64,000 bases of DNA from Staphylospora marina (GTDB lineage: Bacteria; Bacillota; Bacilli; Thermoactinomycetales; Thermoactinomycetaceae), in NCBI RefSeq assembly GCF_003856495.1, contig NZ_CP034118.1, forward strand, positions 2,447,842-2,511,841, given 5' to 3'. The position numbers and the translations under genes are program-made. Shown in pieces: positions 15,520 to 25,260 of the stretch (its first letter is position 1; each line of letters begins with the position of its first letter). A model generated the notes under the pieces. The model was given only the letters and a program-made list of their open reading frames with translations, was not told the DNA's origin and ran no database searches.

Positions 15520-16629
15520 TCACAATACCGTAAGTTCCGTTTCCTTGTCAAAGATGTGGCATTTGTTCATGTCGAGCGCCAGCTTCAGCTCCATGCCGGG
15601 GCCGTAGAGGGTCCGTGCGTTGACCCGGGCGGTGAGCCATTTGTCGCCGAATCCGTGGACGTAGAGATACATCTCCGATCCCATGTTTTCGGCCACTTCC
15701 ACTTTGGCGTCGAACACGCTGTCCGGAGAAGCCTCGATGAAGGCCGGTTCGTCATGGACCGCTTCCGGACGGATGCCGAAGATGACTTCCTTGCCAACGA
15801 CCTCTTTTTCACGCAGCGTGCGGGCGCGGCCGGCTGGGATTTTCACCTTGGCTCCCTGCGTTTGGAAGTACACGTCTCCGCCTTCCTCGATCAGTTGCCC
15901 TTCGACGAAGTTCATCGACGGGGATCCGATGAATCCGGCGACGAACATGTTGGCCGGCTTGTTGTAGATGTCCGTCGGGGTGGCCACTTGCTGCACCACG
16001 CCGTCCTTCATGACGACGATCCGGTCGCCCATCGTCATGGCCTCGGTCTGGTCGTGGGTGACGTAGATGACGGTGGTGTTCAGCCGTTGATGCAGTTTGC
16101 TGATCTCGGTGCGCATTTGCACGCGGAGCTTGGCATCCAGGTTGGACAGCGGTTCGTCCATCAGGAAGACTTGGGGCTCACGGACGATGGCGCGACCCAG
16201 GGCCACGCGTTGCCGCTGACCGCCGGACAGCTGCTTCGGCTTGCGCTCCAGCAGGTGTTCGATGTCCAGGATTTTGGCCGCTTCCTTGACGCGTTTGTCG
16301 ATTTCATCCTTCTTGAACTTGCGCAGTTTCAGACCGAACGCCATGTTTTCATAAACCGTCATGTGCGGATAGAGGGCATAACTCTGGAACACCATGGCAA
16401 TGTCCCTGTCTTTGGGCGGAACGTCGTTGACCATCTTGTCCCCGATCCAGATCTCTCCCTCGGAGATTTCCTCCAACCCCGCCACCATCCGCAGCGTGGT
16501 CGATTTCCCGCAACCGGACGGACCGACGAGCACGATGAATTCCCGGTCTTGGATGTCCAGATGAAAATCTTTGACGGCGGTCACGTTGCCGTACCGTTTG
16601 TAGACGTGATTCAGCTTGACCTGTGCCAA
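15520..16629 (-). CDS. msmX: multiple-sugar ABC transporter ATPase (MsmX/UgpC type)
   Basis: 369 residues: Walker A GPSGCGKST (~38-46), Q-loop VFQSYALYPHM, signature LSGGQRQRVALGRA, Walker B VFLMDEPLSNLD, H-switch THDQ, then an OB-fold (MalK-like) C-terminal regulatory domain (FGIRPEAV). No permease genes are near, fitting MsmX, a shared ATPase that energises several carbohydrate importers. Start is TTG 16629, preceded by GGGAGGG. It lies just downstream of a PucR-type regulator on the same strand, as msmX lies near yxkF in Bacillus. Confidence 0.92.
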   Translation of the reverse strand: MAQVKLNHVYKRYGNVTAVKDFHLDIQDREFIVLVGPSGCGKSTTLRMVAGLEEISEGEIWIGDKMVNDVPPKDRDIAMVFQSYALYPHMTVYENMAFGLKLRKFKKDEIDKRVKEAAKILDIEHLLERKPKQLSGGQRQRVALGRAIVREPQVFLMDEPLSNLDAKLRVQMRTEISKLHQRLNTTVIYVTHDQTEAMTMGDRIVVMKDGVVQQVATPTDIYNKPANMFVAGFIGSPSMNFVEGQLIEEGGDVYFQTQGAKVKIPAGRARTLREKEVVGKEVIFGIRPEAVHDEPAFIEASPDSVFDAKVEVAENMGSEMYLYVHGFGDKWLTARVNARTLYGPGMELKLALDMNKCHIFDKETELTVL

Positions 16630-16735
16630 GGGGATTCCCTCCCGAATTCATGATCCGCATGAGTGCTTGCAACTGCATTGTACCGGTTTTCCCGGATGTG
16701 GCGCCATGTGCGGGCTGCACAAAAAAGAAGGCGGA

Positions 16736-17749
16736 TCATTGCACAGGTTGTCCAAACCCGCCGTCCCGGTCCCCGCCTTCGGCCCGGAGCAGCAGCAACC
16801 ACAACTTGGCGACGACCGCATCGTCAAAGGAGCGCACGTCCAGCCCGGTCTCCTGGCGAAAGCGCTCCAGCCGGTACAGCAGCGTGTTCCGGTGCACGAA
16901 CAGGTTGCGCGCGGCTTCACTCACGTTGAGGTCATGCCGGAACAAGGTCTCGAGCGTCCGGTCCAACCCGGGAATCACCTCGACCGTTTCCGGGGGGAAC
17001 CGCCGGAGGAAGGCACGCACCGCATCGGGCGGCAGGGAAGCGACCAATTTTTCCGTTTCCCACTCCCACATGCCGGTCACGGCCCGCGGTCCGGAAAACC
17101 TGTCGGAAAGACCGGGCAACCTTCCCAGTTCCGCCAGCAGCTCTCCTGCTTCTTCCGCGGAAGAGACCGGCGGGGACACGAACAGGCGCACGCGCCTGCC
17201 CGCTTCGCTGGTCACCGCTTCCGCCCATCCCTCCGCCGCCTGGATCAGCGATTGCCGCAGCGAACCGTCTCTGTCCTCCCCGGCTTCGACCAGCACCGAC
17301 ACCGGCACCATCAGGACCCGCAGAGACTCCCCGGCGGAAACGATCCAGGGATCCCCTTCCGCGAAATACGCCCGGGCCACTTCCGCCAGATCTTCGTCGA
17401 AGCGGTTAGACACCGATCCGTGAATTTTCATCAATAGGATCACCCGCCGGTTCCAGGGGCGCGCCCGGAACTCGGAAGAGGGAGGGACCGGGCGGCCGGC
17501 CAGACATTGCTTCACCCATTCGGCAAACGCATCTCCGGCCGTTTCCGGGGCATCGATGCCGGCTTCCAACAGCCAGGCCAACATGTTCCGTTCCCGGTCG
17601 GTCAGGGGTTCTTCCGCGCGCACGAACGCCCCCGAAGGCAGACGAAACAAGGAGGTTTCTTCTTTTCCGCCGGCCCGTTCCGCCGGACGGAGCCGGATGC
17701 CGAGGCGGCGGTGGATCCGTTTCAGCCATTCCCGTTCCGTACCCGTCAT
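16736..17749 (-). CDS. PucR/CdaR-family transcriptional regulator
   Basis: The ~337-residue protein ends in the PucR C-terminal HTH (TLFRHDLNVSEAARNLFVHRNTLLYRLERFRQETG), with a poorly conserved middle domain. ATG 17749 (MTGTEREWLKRIHRRLG) is chosen for GGAG 8 bases upstream; the frame from 17866 starts with an unlikely Cys-rich stretch. Regulators of this type respond to purine or sugar-acid signals. Position next to msmX suggests a link to carbohydrate uptake, as for YxkF; this is inference. Confidence 0.82.
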   Translation of the reverse strand: MTGTEREWLKRIHRRLGIRLRPAERAGGKEETSLFRLPSGAFVRAEEPLTDRERNMLAWLLEAGIDAPETAGDAFAEWVKQCLAGRPVPPSSEFRARPWNRRVILLMKIHGSVSNRFDEDLAEVARAYFAEGDPWIVSAGESLRVLMVPVSVLVEAGEDRDGSLRQSLIQAAEGWAEAVTSEAGRRVRLFVSPPVSSAEEAGELLAELGRLPGLSDRFSGPRAVTGMWEWETEKLVASLPPDAVRAFLRRFPPETVEVIPGLDRTLETLFRHDLNVSEAARNLFVHRNTLLYRLERFRQETGLDVRSFDDAVVAKLWLLLLRAEGGDRDGGFGQPVQ

Positions 17750-17822
17750 GAATGTTTCTCCGTCCTTTCCAGTCACGCGAAAAAGCGGCGCTTCCCCGTC
17801 CGGGAGCGCGCCGCGGAAAAAA

Positions 17823-18158
17823 TCAGTCCGTGAACAGTTCGGACAACCATGCGGCCCCCGCCACAACCAGCCCGCCGAGGAAGGCCGCGATGAATCCGTT
17901 CACCTCAAAACCGTTCACGAACACGCTGGCCAACCAGAACAGAAACGCGTTGATCACCAGCGTGAACAGTCCCAGCGTCAAAATGGTGATCGGCAGCGCG
18001 AGCAACTTCAGGACCGGCCGCACCACCAGGTTGATCAGGCCGAGAACCACGGCCGCGACAAACGCCGTCTTCCAACTGTCCACCTCAATCCCCGGAATGA
18101 ACCGGGAAGCGAGAACCACCGCCACCGTCGTGGCGACGAGTCGGATCAGAATGCCCAT
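17823..18158 (-). CDS. phage-holin-like membrane protein (YvlD family)
   Basis: 111 residues with four hydrophobic segments and the family hallmark VVLGLINLVVRPVLKLLALPITILTLGLF (DUF of the 4-TMS holin superfamily IV). ATG 18158 has AAAGGAGAG upstream. Despite the family name these are chromosomal membrane proteins; YvlD in Bacillus belongs to an envelope-stress operon. No lysin gene is adjacent. Confidence 0.85.
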   Translation of the reverse strand: MGILIRLVATTVAVVLASRFIPGIEVDSWKTAFVAAVVLGLINLVVRPVLKLLALPITILTLGLFTLVINAFLFWLASVFVNGFEVNGFIAAFLGGLVVAGAAWLSELFTD

Positions 18159-18530
18159 CCGAGTGAATCTCTCCTTTGCTGTGTGGTTTGACGCATGATG
18201 AGTCCGGTCAGAAACGATTCCTCCTGAATGTTGCGGCGATTCGTGTGCGGGCTCACTGTTTCTCTTTCCGCTGCGGAGGCGATTCAAACACGAATTTTCG
18301 CGCCGGGCCATGTTCACCCGTTTCTCATTCATTATAAATTTTGGACAAACCGGAGGGCAAACAGCCGGAAAGAGCCCGTCGGGGAAAAGTATCCGGGCAG
18401 CATGACACAAAACGGGAGCCGGATGCGAATATATGATGACAGGAGAAGGATTCCGGGAGATCCTGAAGAAAAGGGAACTGGAATATACCGGCAACCGTCG
18501 TTGCTGACAGGGTGGAGGAGAGTTGACGCG
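18159..18530. other. divergent intergenic region
   Basis: AT-rich stretch with TATAAA near 18334 on the plus strand and GGTGGAGGAG just before the sortase ATG. No further gene is supported. Confidence 0.4.
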
Positions 18531-19145
18531 ATGATCCGGAAAATCGCCTGGCTCCTGATCGCGATCGGAGTCGTGATGTTCGGCTACAATGCCCTGGAAT
18601 GGTGGGGACAGGCCAGCATCGCCATCATCGACCCCAAAACGGCCGTGGCCATTTCGGACCAATGGGATGACACCACCCCTCTCCCCATGTTGGAAGAAGG
18701 GATCAAGCAAAACCTGCCCGAAGCGAAACGCGGCGAAAAAGTGGGAGAAGTGATCCTGCCCCGCATGGGCGCCATTCTTCCCATCGTGCGCGGCACGGAT
18801 GAAAAATCGCTCAAAAAAGGCGTCGGCCTCTACGAAGGACACGGAACGGTCAAGCCGGGAGAAACCGGACACGTGGTTCTGTCCGGCCATCGCGACACCG
18901 TGTTCCGGGGACTCGACAAGCTGAAACCCGGGGACAAAATCTTCGTCAAGTACGGAACGAAACTGTTCACCTACCAATTCCGCAAATCCTGGATCACTCA
19001 TCCGGATGACCGGACGGTGATCGTTCCCCATGAACAACCGGTGTTGTCCCTGACCACCTGCTATCCGTTCGACTATGTCGGGGACGCTCCGGAACGGTAC
19101 ATCATCCGGGCGGAACTGGTCAAAGCGGAAGACGCCCGGGACTGA
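18531..19145 (+). CDS. class D sortase
   Basis: 204 residues: N-terminal signal anchor (IAWLLIAIGVVMFGY), then a sortase barrel with the catalytic trio His in VVLSGHRDTVF (~120), Cys in LSLTTCYPF (~177) and Arg in ERYIIRAEL (~189). Sortases cleave a sorting motif and join the protein to the wall peptide or another amine. Class D enzymes in spore formers often act in sporulating or late-growth cells. No substrate with a sorting signal is seen in the window. GGAGG lies ~12 bases upstream; a strong terminator follows. Confidence 0.9.
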   Translation: MIRKIAWLLIAIGVVMFGYNALEWWGQASIAIIDPKTAVAISDQWDDTTPLPMLEEGIKQNLPEAKRGEKVGEVILPRMGAILPIVRGTDEKSLKKGVGLYEGHGTVKPGETGHVVLSGHRDTVFRGLDKLKPGDKIFVKYGTKLFTYQFRKSWITHPDDRTVIVPHEQPVLSLTTCYPFDYVGDAPERYIIRAELVKAEDARD

Positions 19146-19164
19146 CGGACGGATGCATGCACGA

Positions 19165-19200
19165 AACGGCGCGGGTCGATGGAAACCCGCGCCGTTTTTT
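19165..19200 (+). terminator. rho-independent terminator of the sortase gene
   Basis: ACGGCGCGGGT (19166-19176) and ACCCGCGCCGT (19185-19195) with an 8-base loop, then six T. Confidence 0.92.
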
Positions 19201-19220
19201 GTCCCCCGATCCGGAACGGC

Positions 19221-20207
19221 TCATCGGATTGAGCCCGCTTCTTGCTGATAAATCCTCCGGATGATTTCCTCGATGTCCGGTTCCTCCATGCGAATGTCCA
19301 CGATTTCCCCCCACTGCCCCACCGCTTTCAGAATGCGGGGAGCCGGGATTTTGGCCCGGTCATACCAGACGGTGACCCGATGGTCGGTCACTTCCACTTT
19401 TTCGGCCGATGCCAGGGACTTGACGGAGGGAGGCATCCGGAAATCGGCCCGGACCGCACTGGGAAGTCCGATCATGGCCCGCAGTTCTTCCATCTTTCCG
19501 TCCAGGAGAATCGTTCCGTGATGAATGACGATCACCCGCTCGCACAGAGCCTCGATGTCATCCATGTCATGCGTGGTGAGCAAAATGGTCCGTTTGTCCC
19601 TCTCCCGCGTCTCCCGCAAGAATTCCCGGATCCGCTTCTTGGCCACCACGTCCAGCCCGATGGTCGGCTCGTCCAGCAGCAGGACGGGCGGGTCGTGCAA
19701 GAGCGAAGCGGCCAGATCAGCCCGCATCCGCTGCCCCAACGACAGCTTCCGGACCGGTGTCTCGAGGAACTCACCGATGCCCAGCAATGCATCGTATTTC
19801 TCCAGAAATCTTTTGTACGACGGCTCATCCACCTTGTACATCCGGCGAAGAATTTCGTAGGAATCGCGGAGAGGCAGATCCCACCACAGCTGCGTGCGCT
19901 GGCCGAACACGATTCCGAACAATCGCGCCAACTTGCGGCGGTCTCTTTGCGGATCGAGTCCCTGAATGCGAACCGTTCCCGACGTGGGATGCAGAATGCC
20001 GGCCAACATCTTGATCGTGGTCGATTTGCCGGCGCCATTGGGACCGATGTATCCGACACATTCCCCCCGTCCGATGCGAAAAGAAATGCCGCTGACCGCC
20101 CGTTTCACTTCCGCATCCCCGGAAAACAGCGCGCGAAACGCCCCGATCACCCCGCTTCCGGACCGGCGGATCCGGAATTCCTTGACGAGGTTGTTCACTT
20201 CGATCAT
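19221..20207 (-). CDS. ABC-2 exporter ATPase (COG4586-like)
   Basis: 328 residues with Walker A GPNGAGKST, signature LSLGQRMRADLAASLLH, Walker B VLLLDEPTIGLDVVAK and the D-loop/H-switch LTTHDMDD. The LSLGQRMR signature and the insertion RRSGSGVIGAFRALFSGD near the start mark the COG4586 group, found with two COG3694/COG4587 permeases exactly as here. Cargo unknown. Confidence 0.9.
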   Translation of the reverse strand: MIEVNNLVKEFRIRRSGSGVIGAFRALFSGDAEVKRAVSGISFRIGRGECVGYIGPNGAGKSTTIKMLAGILHPTSGTVRIQGLDPQRDRRKLARLFGIVFGQRTQLWWDLPLRDSYEILRRMYKVDEPSYKRFLEKYDALLGIGEFLETPVRKLSLGQRMRADLAASLLHDPPVLLLDEPTIGLDVVAKKRIREFLRETRERDKRTILLTTHDMDDIEALCERVIVIHHGTILLDGKMEELRAMIGLPSAVRADFRMPPSVKSLASAEKVEVTDHRVTVWYDRAKIPAPRILKAVGQWGEIVDIRMEEPDIEEIIRRIYQQEAGSIR

Positions 20208-20218
20208 CCCTGTTCACC

Positions 20219-20998
20219 TCAGCTTCCGGTACTGTGATAATGACGGATGCCGACATTCCAACACTTCAAGGCCAATCCGAACGCAGCCGCCGCAAAAACG
20301 GGAGACAGGACGGGGGCCAGCCAGGTGCCGCCCTTGCCGAGCAAACAGACCATCGGCCAGTAGTTCATGAATGCAATGGGAATCAGGGAGAAAAAGAGAG
20401 CCTTGAGCCAACCCGGGTAGACGGACAGAGGAAAATTGGCGGCAGTGAACGGCGCATAGATGGTGAACGGCTGAAATTCTTTGATCCGTTTCGCCCAAAA
20501 CCCGACGGTGGCCGTCACCAGCGAGAGCGCCATCCCGATGAGTAAGCCCGACATCACGGCGATCGGCAAATACAGGAGCACGTTCCACGCCGTCTCCGCC
20601 GGCAGACGGGTCAAGGAAAAGGCCAGGATCAGAACCCCTTGGGCGATTCCGCCCAACCGGTTGAGATCCGGATGACGGGACAACAGCAGGACCAACGGGG
20701 AAACCGGGCGGATGAGCAGTTGATCAAACTCCCCTTCCACCATGTATTTGTCAAAGTGGTGCAATTCGGATGCAATCAGGCGAAACAACGACAACGAGAT
20801 CGTGGAAACGGCGTACAGCACCCCCACTTCCTCGATCGTCCAGCCCCGGACGTCCCGGAAGCGAAGCAGGATCACCGCCAAAAGCAGATAATCCACGGCC
20901 ATGATCATCGCCGTCGCCAAGGAGGAAACCAGAAAATCGGTCTTGTACTGCATGCGCGCCCGCAAGCTGGCCTTGAGCAGATAGAACCAAAGGCCCAT
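20219..20998 (-). CDS. ABC-2 family permease (COG3694-like)
   Basis: 259 residues, about six membrane helices, basic N-terminus (SLRARMQYKTDFLVSSLATA). It is the second subunit of the exporter with the ATPase at 19221 and the permease at 21005; spacing between the three genes is only 6-11 bases. The family (PF06182-like) exports unknown substrates. Confidence 0.85.
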   Translation of the reverse strand: MGLWFYLLKASLRARMQYKTDFLVSSLATAMIMAVDYLLLAVILLRFRDVRGWTIEEVGVLYAVSTISLSLFRLIASELHHFDKYMVEGEFDQLLIRPVSPLVLLLSRHPDLNRLGGIAQGVLILAFSLTRLPAETAWNVLLYLPIAVMSGLLIGMALSLVTATVGFWAKRIKEFQPFTIYAPFTAANFPLSVYPGWLKALFFSLIPIAFMNYWPMVCLLGKGGTWLAPVLSPVFAAAAFGLALKCWNVGIRHYHSTGS

Positions 20999-21004
20999 GG
21001 CATC

Positions 21005-21784
21005 TCACCCTCCCTGAATCTCCAGCTTCATCCTGGCCCGCCGGGTGACCCGCAGATTGAGCAGGGCGAGCACCACGCACCAGGCGACCTGAAGCCACAT
21101 CATGTCCGGACTCCCTTTTCCCAGCCACACTTGGGCGGGGATGTACAAAATGCTTGCAAACGGCAAATACAGAATGACCGACGCCAGAACTTCCGGAAAC
21201 AGATCGATCGGCACCAGTTGCCCGCCCAGTCCGAACAGAAGCGTGTGGTAGGTCAGGTGTGCCCACCGGATTTCCACCGTCCAGCAAGCGGTGATGCCGA
21301 TCAAATAATTCATGTTGCTGTTGATCCAGGCCGCAAGAAGAACCGAGACTGCGGCCCATACGGCCTCCGTCGCCGAGCCCGGCACATGAATCCCCGTGGT
21401 CAGGGCGAACACCAGCGCCAGCGGAAGCGATCGGTGCAGCAGATTGTAGGCAAGCCGCCCCGCTTCCTGACTCAGCTTCATCCCGTAAAACGAAACGGGG
21501 CGCGCCATCTCCAGGCTGATCGCTCCGGTCCGCACCGCACGGTCGATCTCCAGTCCCGGAGTGGTGAATGTGGCCACCCACAACAGGCTTTGCATGAACG
21601 CCATGTAGTGCAGCATCTCCTCCACCCGGTACGGGCTGACGTGTTCCTTGCCCGCCAGCACCCCCACCCAGATTCCCATGTACACGAACCCGAAGATGGC
21701 GCTGCCCAAATTGTTGATGATGTGGGAGAGACGGTATTGCAGGTGGATCGCAAACCCTTTTTTCGCCAGCTCCCAGTAAACCAT
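21005..21784 (-). CDS. ABC-2 family permease (COG4587-like)
   Basis: 259 residues from ATG 21784 (MVYWELAKKGFAIHLQYRLS), which is preceded by AAGGAGGG; the longer frame from 21964 crosses the terminator of the neighbouring gene. Six predicted membrane helices. First gene of the three-gene exporter operon. Confidence 0.85.
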   Translation of the reverse strand: MVYWELAKKGFAIHLQYRLSHIINNLGSAIFGFVYMGIWVGVLAGKEHVSPYRVEEMLHYMAFMQSLLWVATFTTPGLEIDRAVRTGAISLEMARPVSFYGMKLSQEAGRLAYNLLHRSLPLALVFALTTGIHVPGSATEAVWAAVSVLLAAWINSNMNYLIGITACWTVEIRWAHLTYHTLLFGLGGQLVPIDLFPEVLASVILYLPFASILYIPAQVWLGKGSPDMMWLQVAWCVVLALLNLRVTRRARMKLEIQGG

Positions 21785-21872
21785 CGATTCCCTCCTTCCT
21801 GATTCAGGGAAAAATTGCGATGGATTTTTAATCATACTTGAGACTTCGACTTTTTTGAACCTTTTTTCCATC

Positions 21873-21898
21873 AAAAAAAGAGGGCGGGTTACGCCCTC
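21873..21898 (-). terminator. terminator of the secreted-protein gene
   Basis: On the minus strand GAGGGCG, a 5-base loop and CGCCCTC are followed by seven T. Confidence 0.88.
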
Positions 21899-21960
21899 AC
21901 ATGTAACTTGTCCCGCCCTCCGTCCGGCTGAACCAAAACAGCGAAAATTTTTCGGCAACA

Positions 21961-22395
21961 TCAATAGCTGTCATGGACGGAAGCACGGATCATTCCCTTG
22001 TAATAGTACCCGGACTCGCTGTCGCGAATGTCCACGTGATAGGTACCCGGTTTCATGTTGGTGAATGTGGCTCCCCATACATCATGAACCAAGGGGTCAT
22101 CCAGATTCTTGTACGCGGTGCAGTTCCCCGTGCTTGCGTTGCAAAGTCTGGCGCTCAAATATTGGCCATGATACCTCGTGGATTGCCCGGTGGCAATGTT
22201 GACCCGATAAATATCCCACGTGTTTATGTCCACGTCATTGTCGACGCTGTCAGTGGTAATCGTCAGTTCCCATTTCCCGTCTTCCGTCTGCCAGGAAGCC
22301 GGACCAAAGTCTTTGTGAGCATAAGCCGACGGTGCAAACGGAACGCTGAACAACACTCCGAATACGACCAGGACCGAGAAAAATTTTTTGGTCAT
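21961..22395 (-). CDS. secreted hypothetical protein
   Basis: 144 residues with a clear Sec signal peptide (MTKKFFSVLVVFGVLFSVPF, cleavage likely after AYA) and a ~118-residue beta-rich mature part (WELTITTDSV, TYHVDIRDSESGYYYKGMIRAS) with two Cys (LCNASTGNC) that could form a disulfide. It resembles small Ig-like secreted domains but I do not recognise the family. AGGAGG precedes the ATG. The upstream 150 bases are very AT-rich. Confidence 0.75.
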   Translation of the reverse strand: MTKKFFSVLVVFGVLFSVPFAPSAYAHKDFGPASWQTEDGKWELTITTDSVDNDVDINTWDIYRVNIATGQSTRYHGQYLSARLCNASTGNCTAYKNLDDPLVHDVWGATFTNMKPGTYHVDIRDSESGYYYKGMIRASVHDSY

Positions 22396-22552
22396 GCAAA
22401 ATCCTCCTCAGCAGAGATCAAGAAAAATACTGATGTTATGTATGATCAATAATATATGATTTTATGATATTATTCAATACACATTGAAATTTTCTCAATA
22501 ATACAAAGGAGTGTGTTTGCCGCCGATTTGCGTCTCTCCCGGAAACATGAAA

Positions 22553-22575
22553 GGCGGGGAGAAATTCTCCCCGCC
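22553..22575 (-). terminator. terminator of the spore protein gene
   Basis: GGCGGGGAGAA (22553-22563) and TTCTCCCCGCC (22565-22575) form an 11-bp stem with almost no loop in the perfect form; TTTC follows on the minus strand. Confidence 0.75.
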
Positions 22576-22580
22576 CATCG

Positions 22581-22766
22581 TCATGACTCGAGCTGGCGCT
22601 CAGCCATGGAGACAAGACGTTTCACCATCTCTCCACCCACGGAGCCGTTGGCCCGGGCGGACGTATCCGCACCGAGTTCGACCCCCATTTCCCGGGCGAT
22701 TTCTTCCTTCATGGATTCGAGTGCCCGTTTCGCCTGAGGGACAAGCAGGCGGTTTCTCCCGGCCAT
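22581..22766 (-). CDS. alpha/beta-type small acid-soluble spore protein
   Basis: 61 residues starting [20 protein letters not shown], with the germination-protease region [17 protein letters not shown] and the C-terminal [16 protein letters not shown]: a typical SASP. These proteins coat and protect spore DNA and are degraded on germination, so the organism forms endospores. AAAAGGAGTGG precedes the ATG. A forespore sigma-G promoter would be expected upstream but I could not place one. Confidence 0.92.
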   Translation of the reverse strand: MAGRNRLLVPQAKRALESMKEEIAREMGVELGADTSARANGSVGGEMVKRLVSMAERQLES

Positions 22767-23007
22767 GTCAGACCACTCCTTTTCCCCATGGATGGGGATG
22801 ATTTCCGTCTTGTACGCGATAGTATGAACCCATTTCGCCACTTTCATGAAAGACTTGCGAAACCGACGACGCTCCTTCCGTCTCCCGCGGCTTCCCGGCA
22901 TCCTTTCGTTTGGGATCCCGCCGACGGGGGAAAGGAGAAGGCGGCGGGATTCCAAAGATTTCGACGAAAAGCGATCCCGCATAATTGACAGACAAGGGGC
23001 GATTCCC

Positions 23008-23397
23008 GTGAGAGTGACGCGAAAAAACCCGGAATGCGTGGCGGGGCCGATCGGCGCGTACACCCACTTGACCGTGGTGCCGAAAAACGCCGATCTCCTG
23101 GTGCTGTCCGGACAGGTGGGCAACGATCCCGAAGGAAACATGCCGGAAGACGTGGAGGCACAATTCCGGAATGCCCTGAGGAACATTCTCGCCATTTTGG
23201 ACAGCGAAGGAGTCTCCGCGGACGGGATCATCAAGATCAACATCTGGTTGACGGAAAAGATCGACTGGAGCCGTTTCAAAGAGATCTGGAGCGAATTTCA
23301 CGGAGGGACTCCGCCGGCCATGACGCTCGCCTTTGTGGAATCGCTGGCGCTTCCGCAGTTGAAAGCGGAAGTGGAAGCCTGGGCGGCAAGGTGGTGA
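23008..23397 (+). CDS. RidA/YjgF/YER057c family protein
   Basis: 129 residues from GTG 23008 (AAGGGG 7 bases upstream): [58 protein letters not shown] and [25 protein letters not shown]. The Arg that RidA uses to bind 2-imino acids (usually in the CxR/P region) is not evident, as Thr-Leu-Ala replaces the R/T pattern near MTL, so this may be a RidA-like subgroup with another role rather than a 2-iminobutanoate deaminase. Confidence 0.82.
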   Translation: MRVTRKNPECVAGPIGAYTHLTVVPKNADLLVLSGQVGNDPEGNMPEDVEAQFRNALRNILAILDSEGVSADGIIKINIWLTEKIDWSRFKEIWSEFHGGTPPAMTLAFVESLALPQLKAEVEAWAARW

Positions 23398-23468
23398 TGC
23401 CTGCTCCGGGAACAAGGGACCGGTCGGGATTGCCGGTTCCACGCATGGCGTGATTTCATGCGCCGATC

Positions 23469-23503
23469 AAAAAGCCGCCCGACGCGGTTCGGGCGGCTTT
23501 TCG
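23469..23503. terminator. bidirectional terminator
   Basis: AAAAGCCGCCCGA and TCGGGCGGCTTTT around CGCGGT, between the RidA-like gene and the converging ABC exporter gene. Confidence 0.88.
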
Positions 23504-23508
23504 CCGTT

Positions 23509-25260
23509 TCAGCCCACGGACTGGATCCGCAGCTGCTGATCGGCAAACTCCCGGTACATCGGATGCGTCCGGTACAGTTCGTCATGGGTTCCGACACCGG
23601 TGACGCATCCTTTGTCCAGAAAGACGATCTTGTCCGCATCCACCACGGTGGACAGACGGTGCGCAATGACCAGGGTGGTGCGTCCCTTCATCAGGTTGTT
23701 CAGCGCTTTCTGCACTTCAATCTCCGATTTGCTGTCCAGGCTGGACGTGGCCTCGTCCAACATCAGGATTCTCGGATTCCTGAGCAGCGCGCGCGCGATG
23801 GCGATCCGCTGCCGTTGGCCGCCGGACAGCTTCAAGCCCCTCTCTCCCACCTGCGTCTCGTATTTCTCCGGCAACGCTTCGATGAATTCCTCCGCATACG
23901 CCATCTTGGCGGCCCATTTGTATTCTTCTTCGCTGACCTCCCGGTCCAGTCCGTAGCAGATGTTTTCACGGACGGTTCCCGAGATCAGGGGGCTTTCCTG
24001 CGAAACGTATCCGATCTGCTTCCGCCAGGAGGACAGTGAGAAATCGGCGATCGAATCATCCCCCAGACGGATGCATCCTTCCTGCGGCTCATAGAAGCGT
24101 TCCATCAGCGCAAAGAAGGTGGTTTTGCCGCTGCCGCTGGGGCCGACAATGGCGGTCACCTCTCCGGCTCCGACGGTGAAACTCACGTCTTTCAACACCG
24201 GTTCATCCGGCCGGTAGCCGAAGGTGAGATTCTCCACCGTGATGGGCAGGTCGGCATTTGCGACCTCCTTGCCGGTTTCCCTGTCTTCTTCCTCGTTGCC
24301 GAGCATTTTGACAATCCGTTCCGTGGCACCGACGGTCTTCTGCAGCTGCGTGAAGAAACCGACCATTTGTCCGACCGGCATCACAATCTGGAACAGATAC
24401 ATGATGAACGCGACCAGATCGCCGGCCGTCAAGGCGCCGGAAGACACGCGCATGCCGCCGTATCCGAGCACCACGACCAGCAGCAGGGTCATCACCAACC
24501 CCATCGAGGGGCCGATCCACGCCAACACTTTGCCTTCACGAATTCCGAACTTCAGCAGGTTGTCGATGCGGAACAAGCCGCTTTGGTATTCCACCCGTTC
24601 CGCGTTGGATGATTTGACCAGGCGGATTTCCGAAAGCACTTGGGCCAGTTCGCCGGAAAAGCGGGCGGTTTCATCCTGAACCGACTTGGCAATCCGGTGC
24701 ATTCTCCGGCCGAGCGGCATCATGATCAGGAGCGTGACCGGCACGGCGGTCAACATCACCGTGGTCATCCGCCAATCGAGGATGAGGAGAATGATGATCG
24801 ATCCAACAATGGAAATCAGACCGTTGACGAAGTTGGTCAGATGATCGGAGATGAGAGATTTGATCACGCCCGTGTCATTGGTCATGCGGCTGACCGTGTC
24901 TCCCGTGGGATGTTCGTCATACCAGGAAACGGGGAGGCGAAGCAATTTGTCCCACAAGCGTTCCCGCAAGCGGGCGACCAGCTCCTGACCGACCCGGTTC
25001 AAGAGGTAAATCGACAATCCCCCCGCGGCCGATTGGACGACAAACGCCACCACCAGCGCGCCGATTTTCCACGGATCCAGCGAAGAGAGCGAAAAATGGT
25101 TCACCAGGTTTTTCGTCAGCAGCGGAACCACAAGTCCCGCCAGGGTGTTGACCAAGCTCAGGCCGAGAGCCGTGGCCAACATCCATTTGGACGGACGGGC
25201 CTGCCGAACCAACCGGAACAGCGGTTTCCACCCTCCCGCCACCTCTGGTTTCTTCTCCAT
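23509..25260 (-). CDS. ABC multidrug exporter, half-transporter (BmrA-like)
   Basis: About 583 residues: six-helix ABC_membrane domain (RLVRQARPSKWMLATALGL to ~300), then a nucleotide-binding domain with Walker A GPSGSGKTT, Q-loop YVSQESPLI, signature LSGGQRQRIAIARALLR, Walker B ILMLDEATSSLD and H-loop AHRLST. It would homodimerise and export drugs or lipids. ATG 25260 (MEKKPEVAGG) is preferred, since GGGGGA lies 10 bases upstream and the ATG at 25278 has none. Confidence 0.92.
   Translation of the reverse strand: MEKKPEVAGGWKPLFRLVRQARPSKWMLATALGLSLVNTLAGLVVPLLTKNLVNHFSLSSLDPWKIGALVVAFVVQSAAGGLSIYLLNRVGQELVARLRERLWDKLLRLPVSWYDEHPTGDTVSRMTNDTGVIKSLISDHLTNFVNGLISIVGSIIILLILDWRMTTVMLTAVPVTLLIMMPLGRRMHRIAKSVQDETARFSGELAQVLSEIRLVKSSNAERVEYQSGLFRIDNLLKFGIREGKVLAWIGPSMGLVMTLLLVVVLGYGGMRVSSGALTAGDLVAFIMYLFQIVMPVGQMVGFFTQLQKTVGATERIVKMLGNEEEDRETGKEVANADLPITVENLTFGYRPDEPVLKDVSFTVGAGEVTAIVGPSGSGKTTFFALMERFYEPQEGCIRLGDDSIADFSLSSWRKQIGYVSQESPLISGTVRENICYGLDREVSEEEYKWAAKMAYAEEFIEALPEKYETQVGERGLKLSGGQRQRIAIARALLRNPRILMLDEATSSLDSKSEIEVQKALNNLMKGRTTLVIAHRLSTVVDADKIVFLDKGCVTGVGTHDELYRTHPMYREFADQQLRIQSVG

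Noticed and set aside
18228..18530. N-terminal extension of the sortase frame
   Set aside because: The ATG at 18531 has a good ribosome site and begins with a signal anchor; the extension is Arg-rich and lacks both.
22846..23007. N-terminal extension of the RidA-like frame
   Set aside because: RidA proteins are ~125-130 residues; GTG 23008 gives that length and has a ribosome site.
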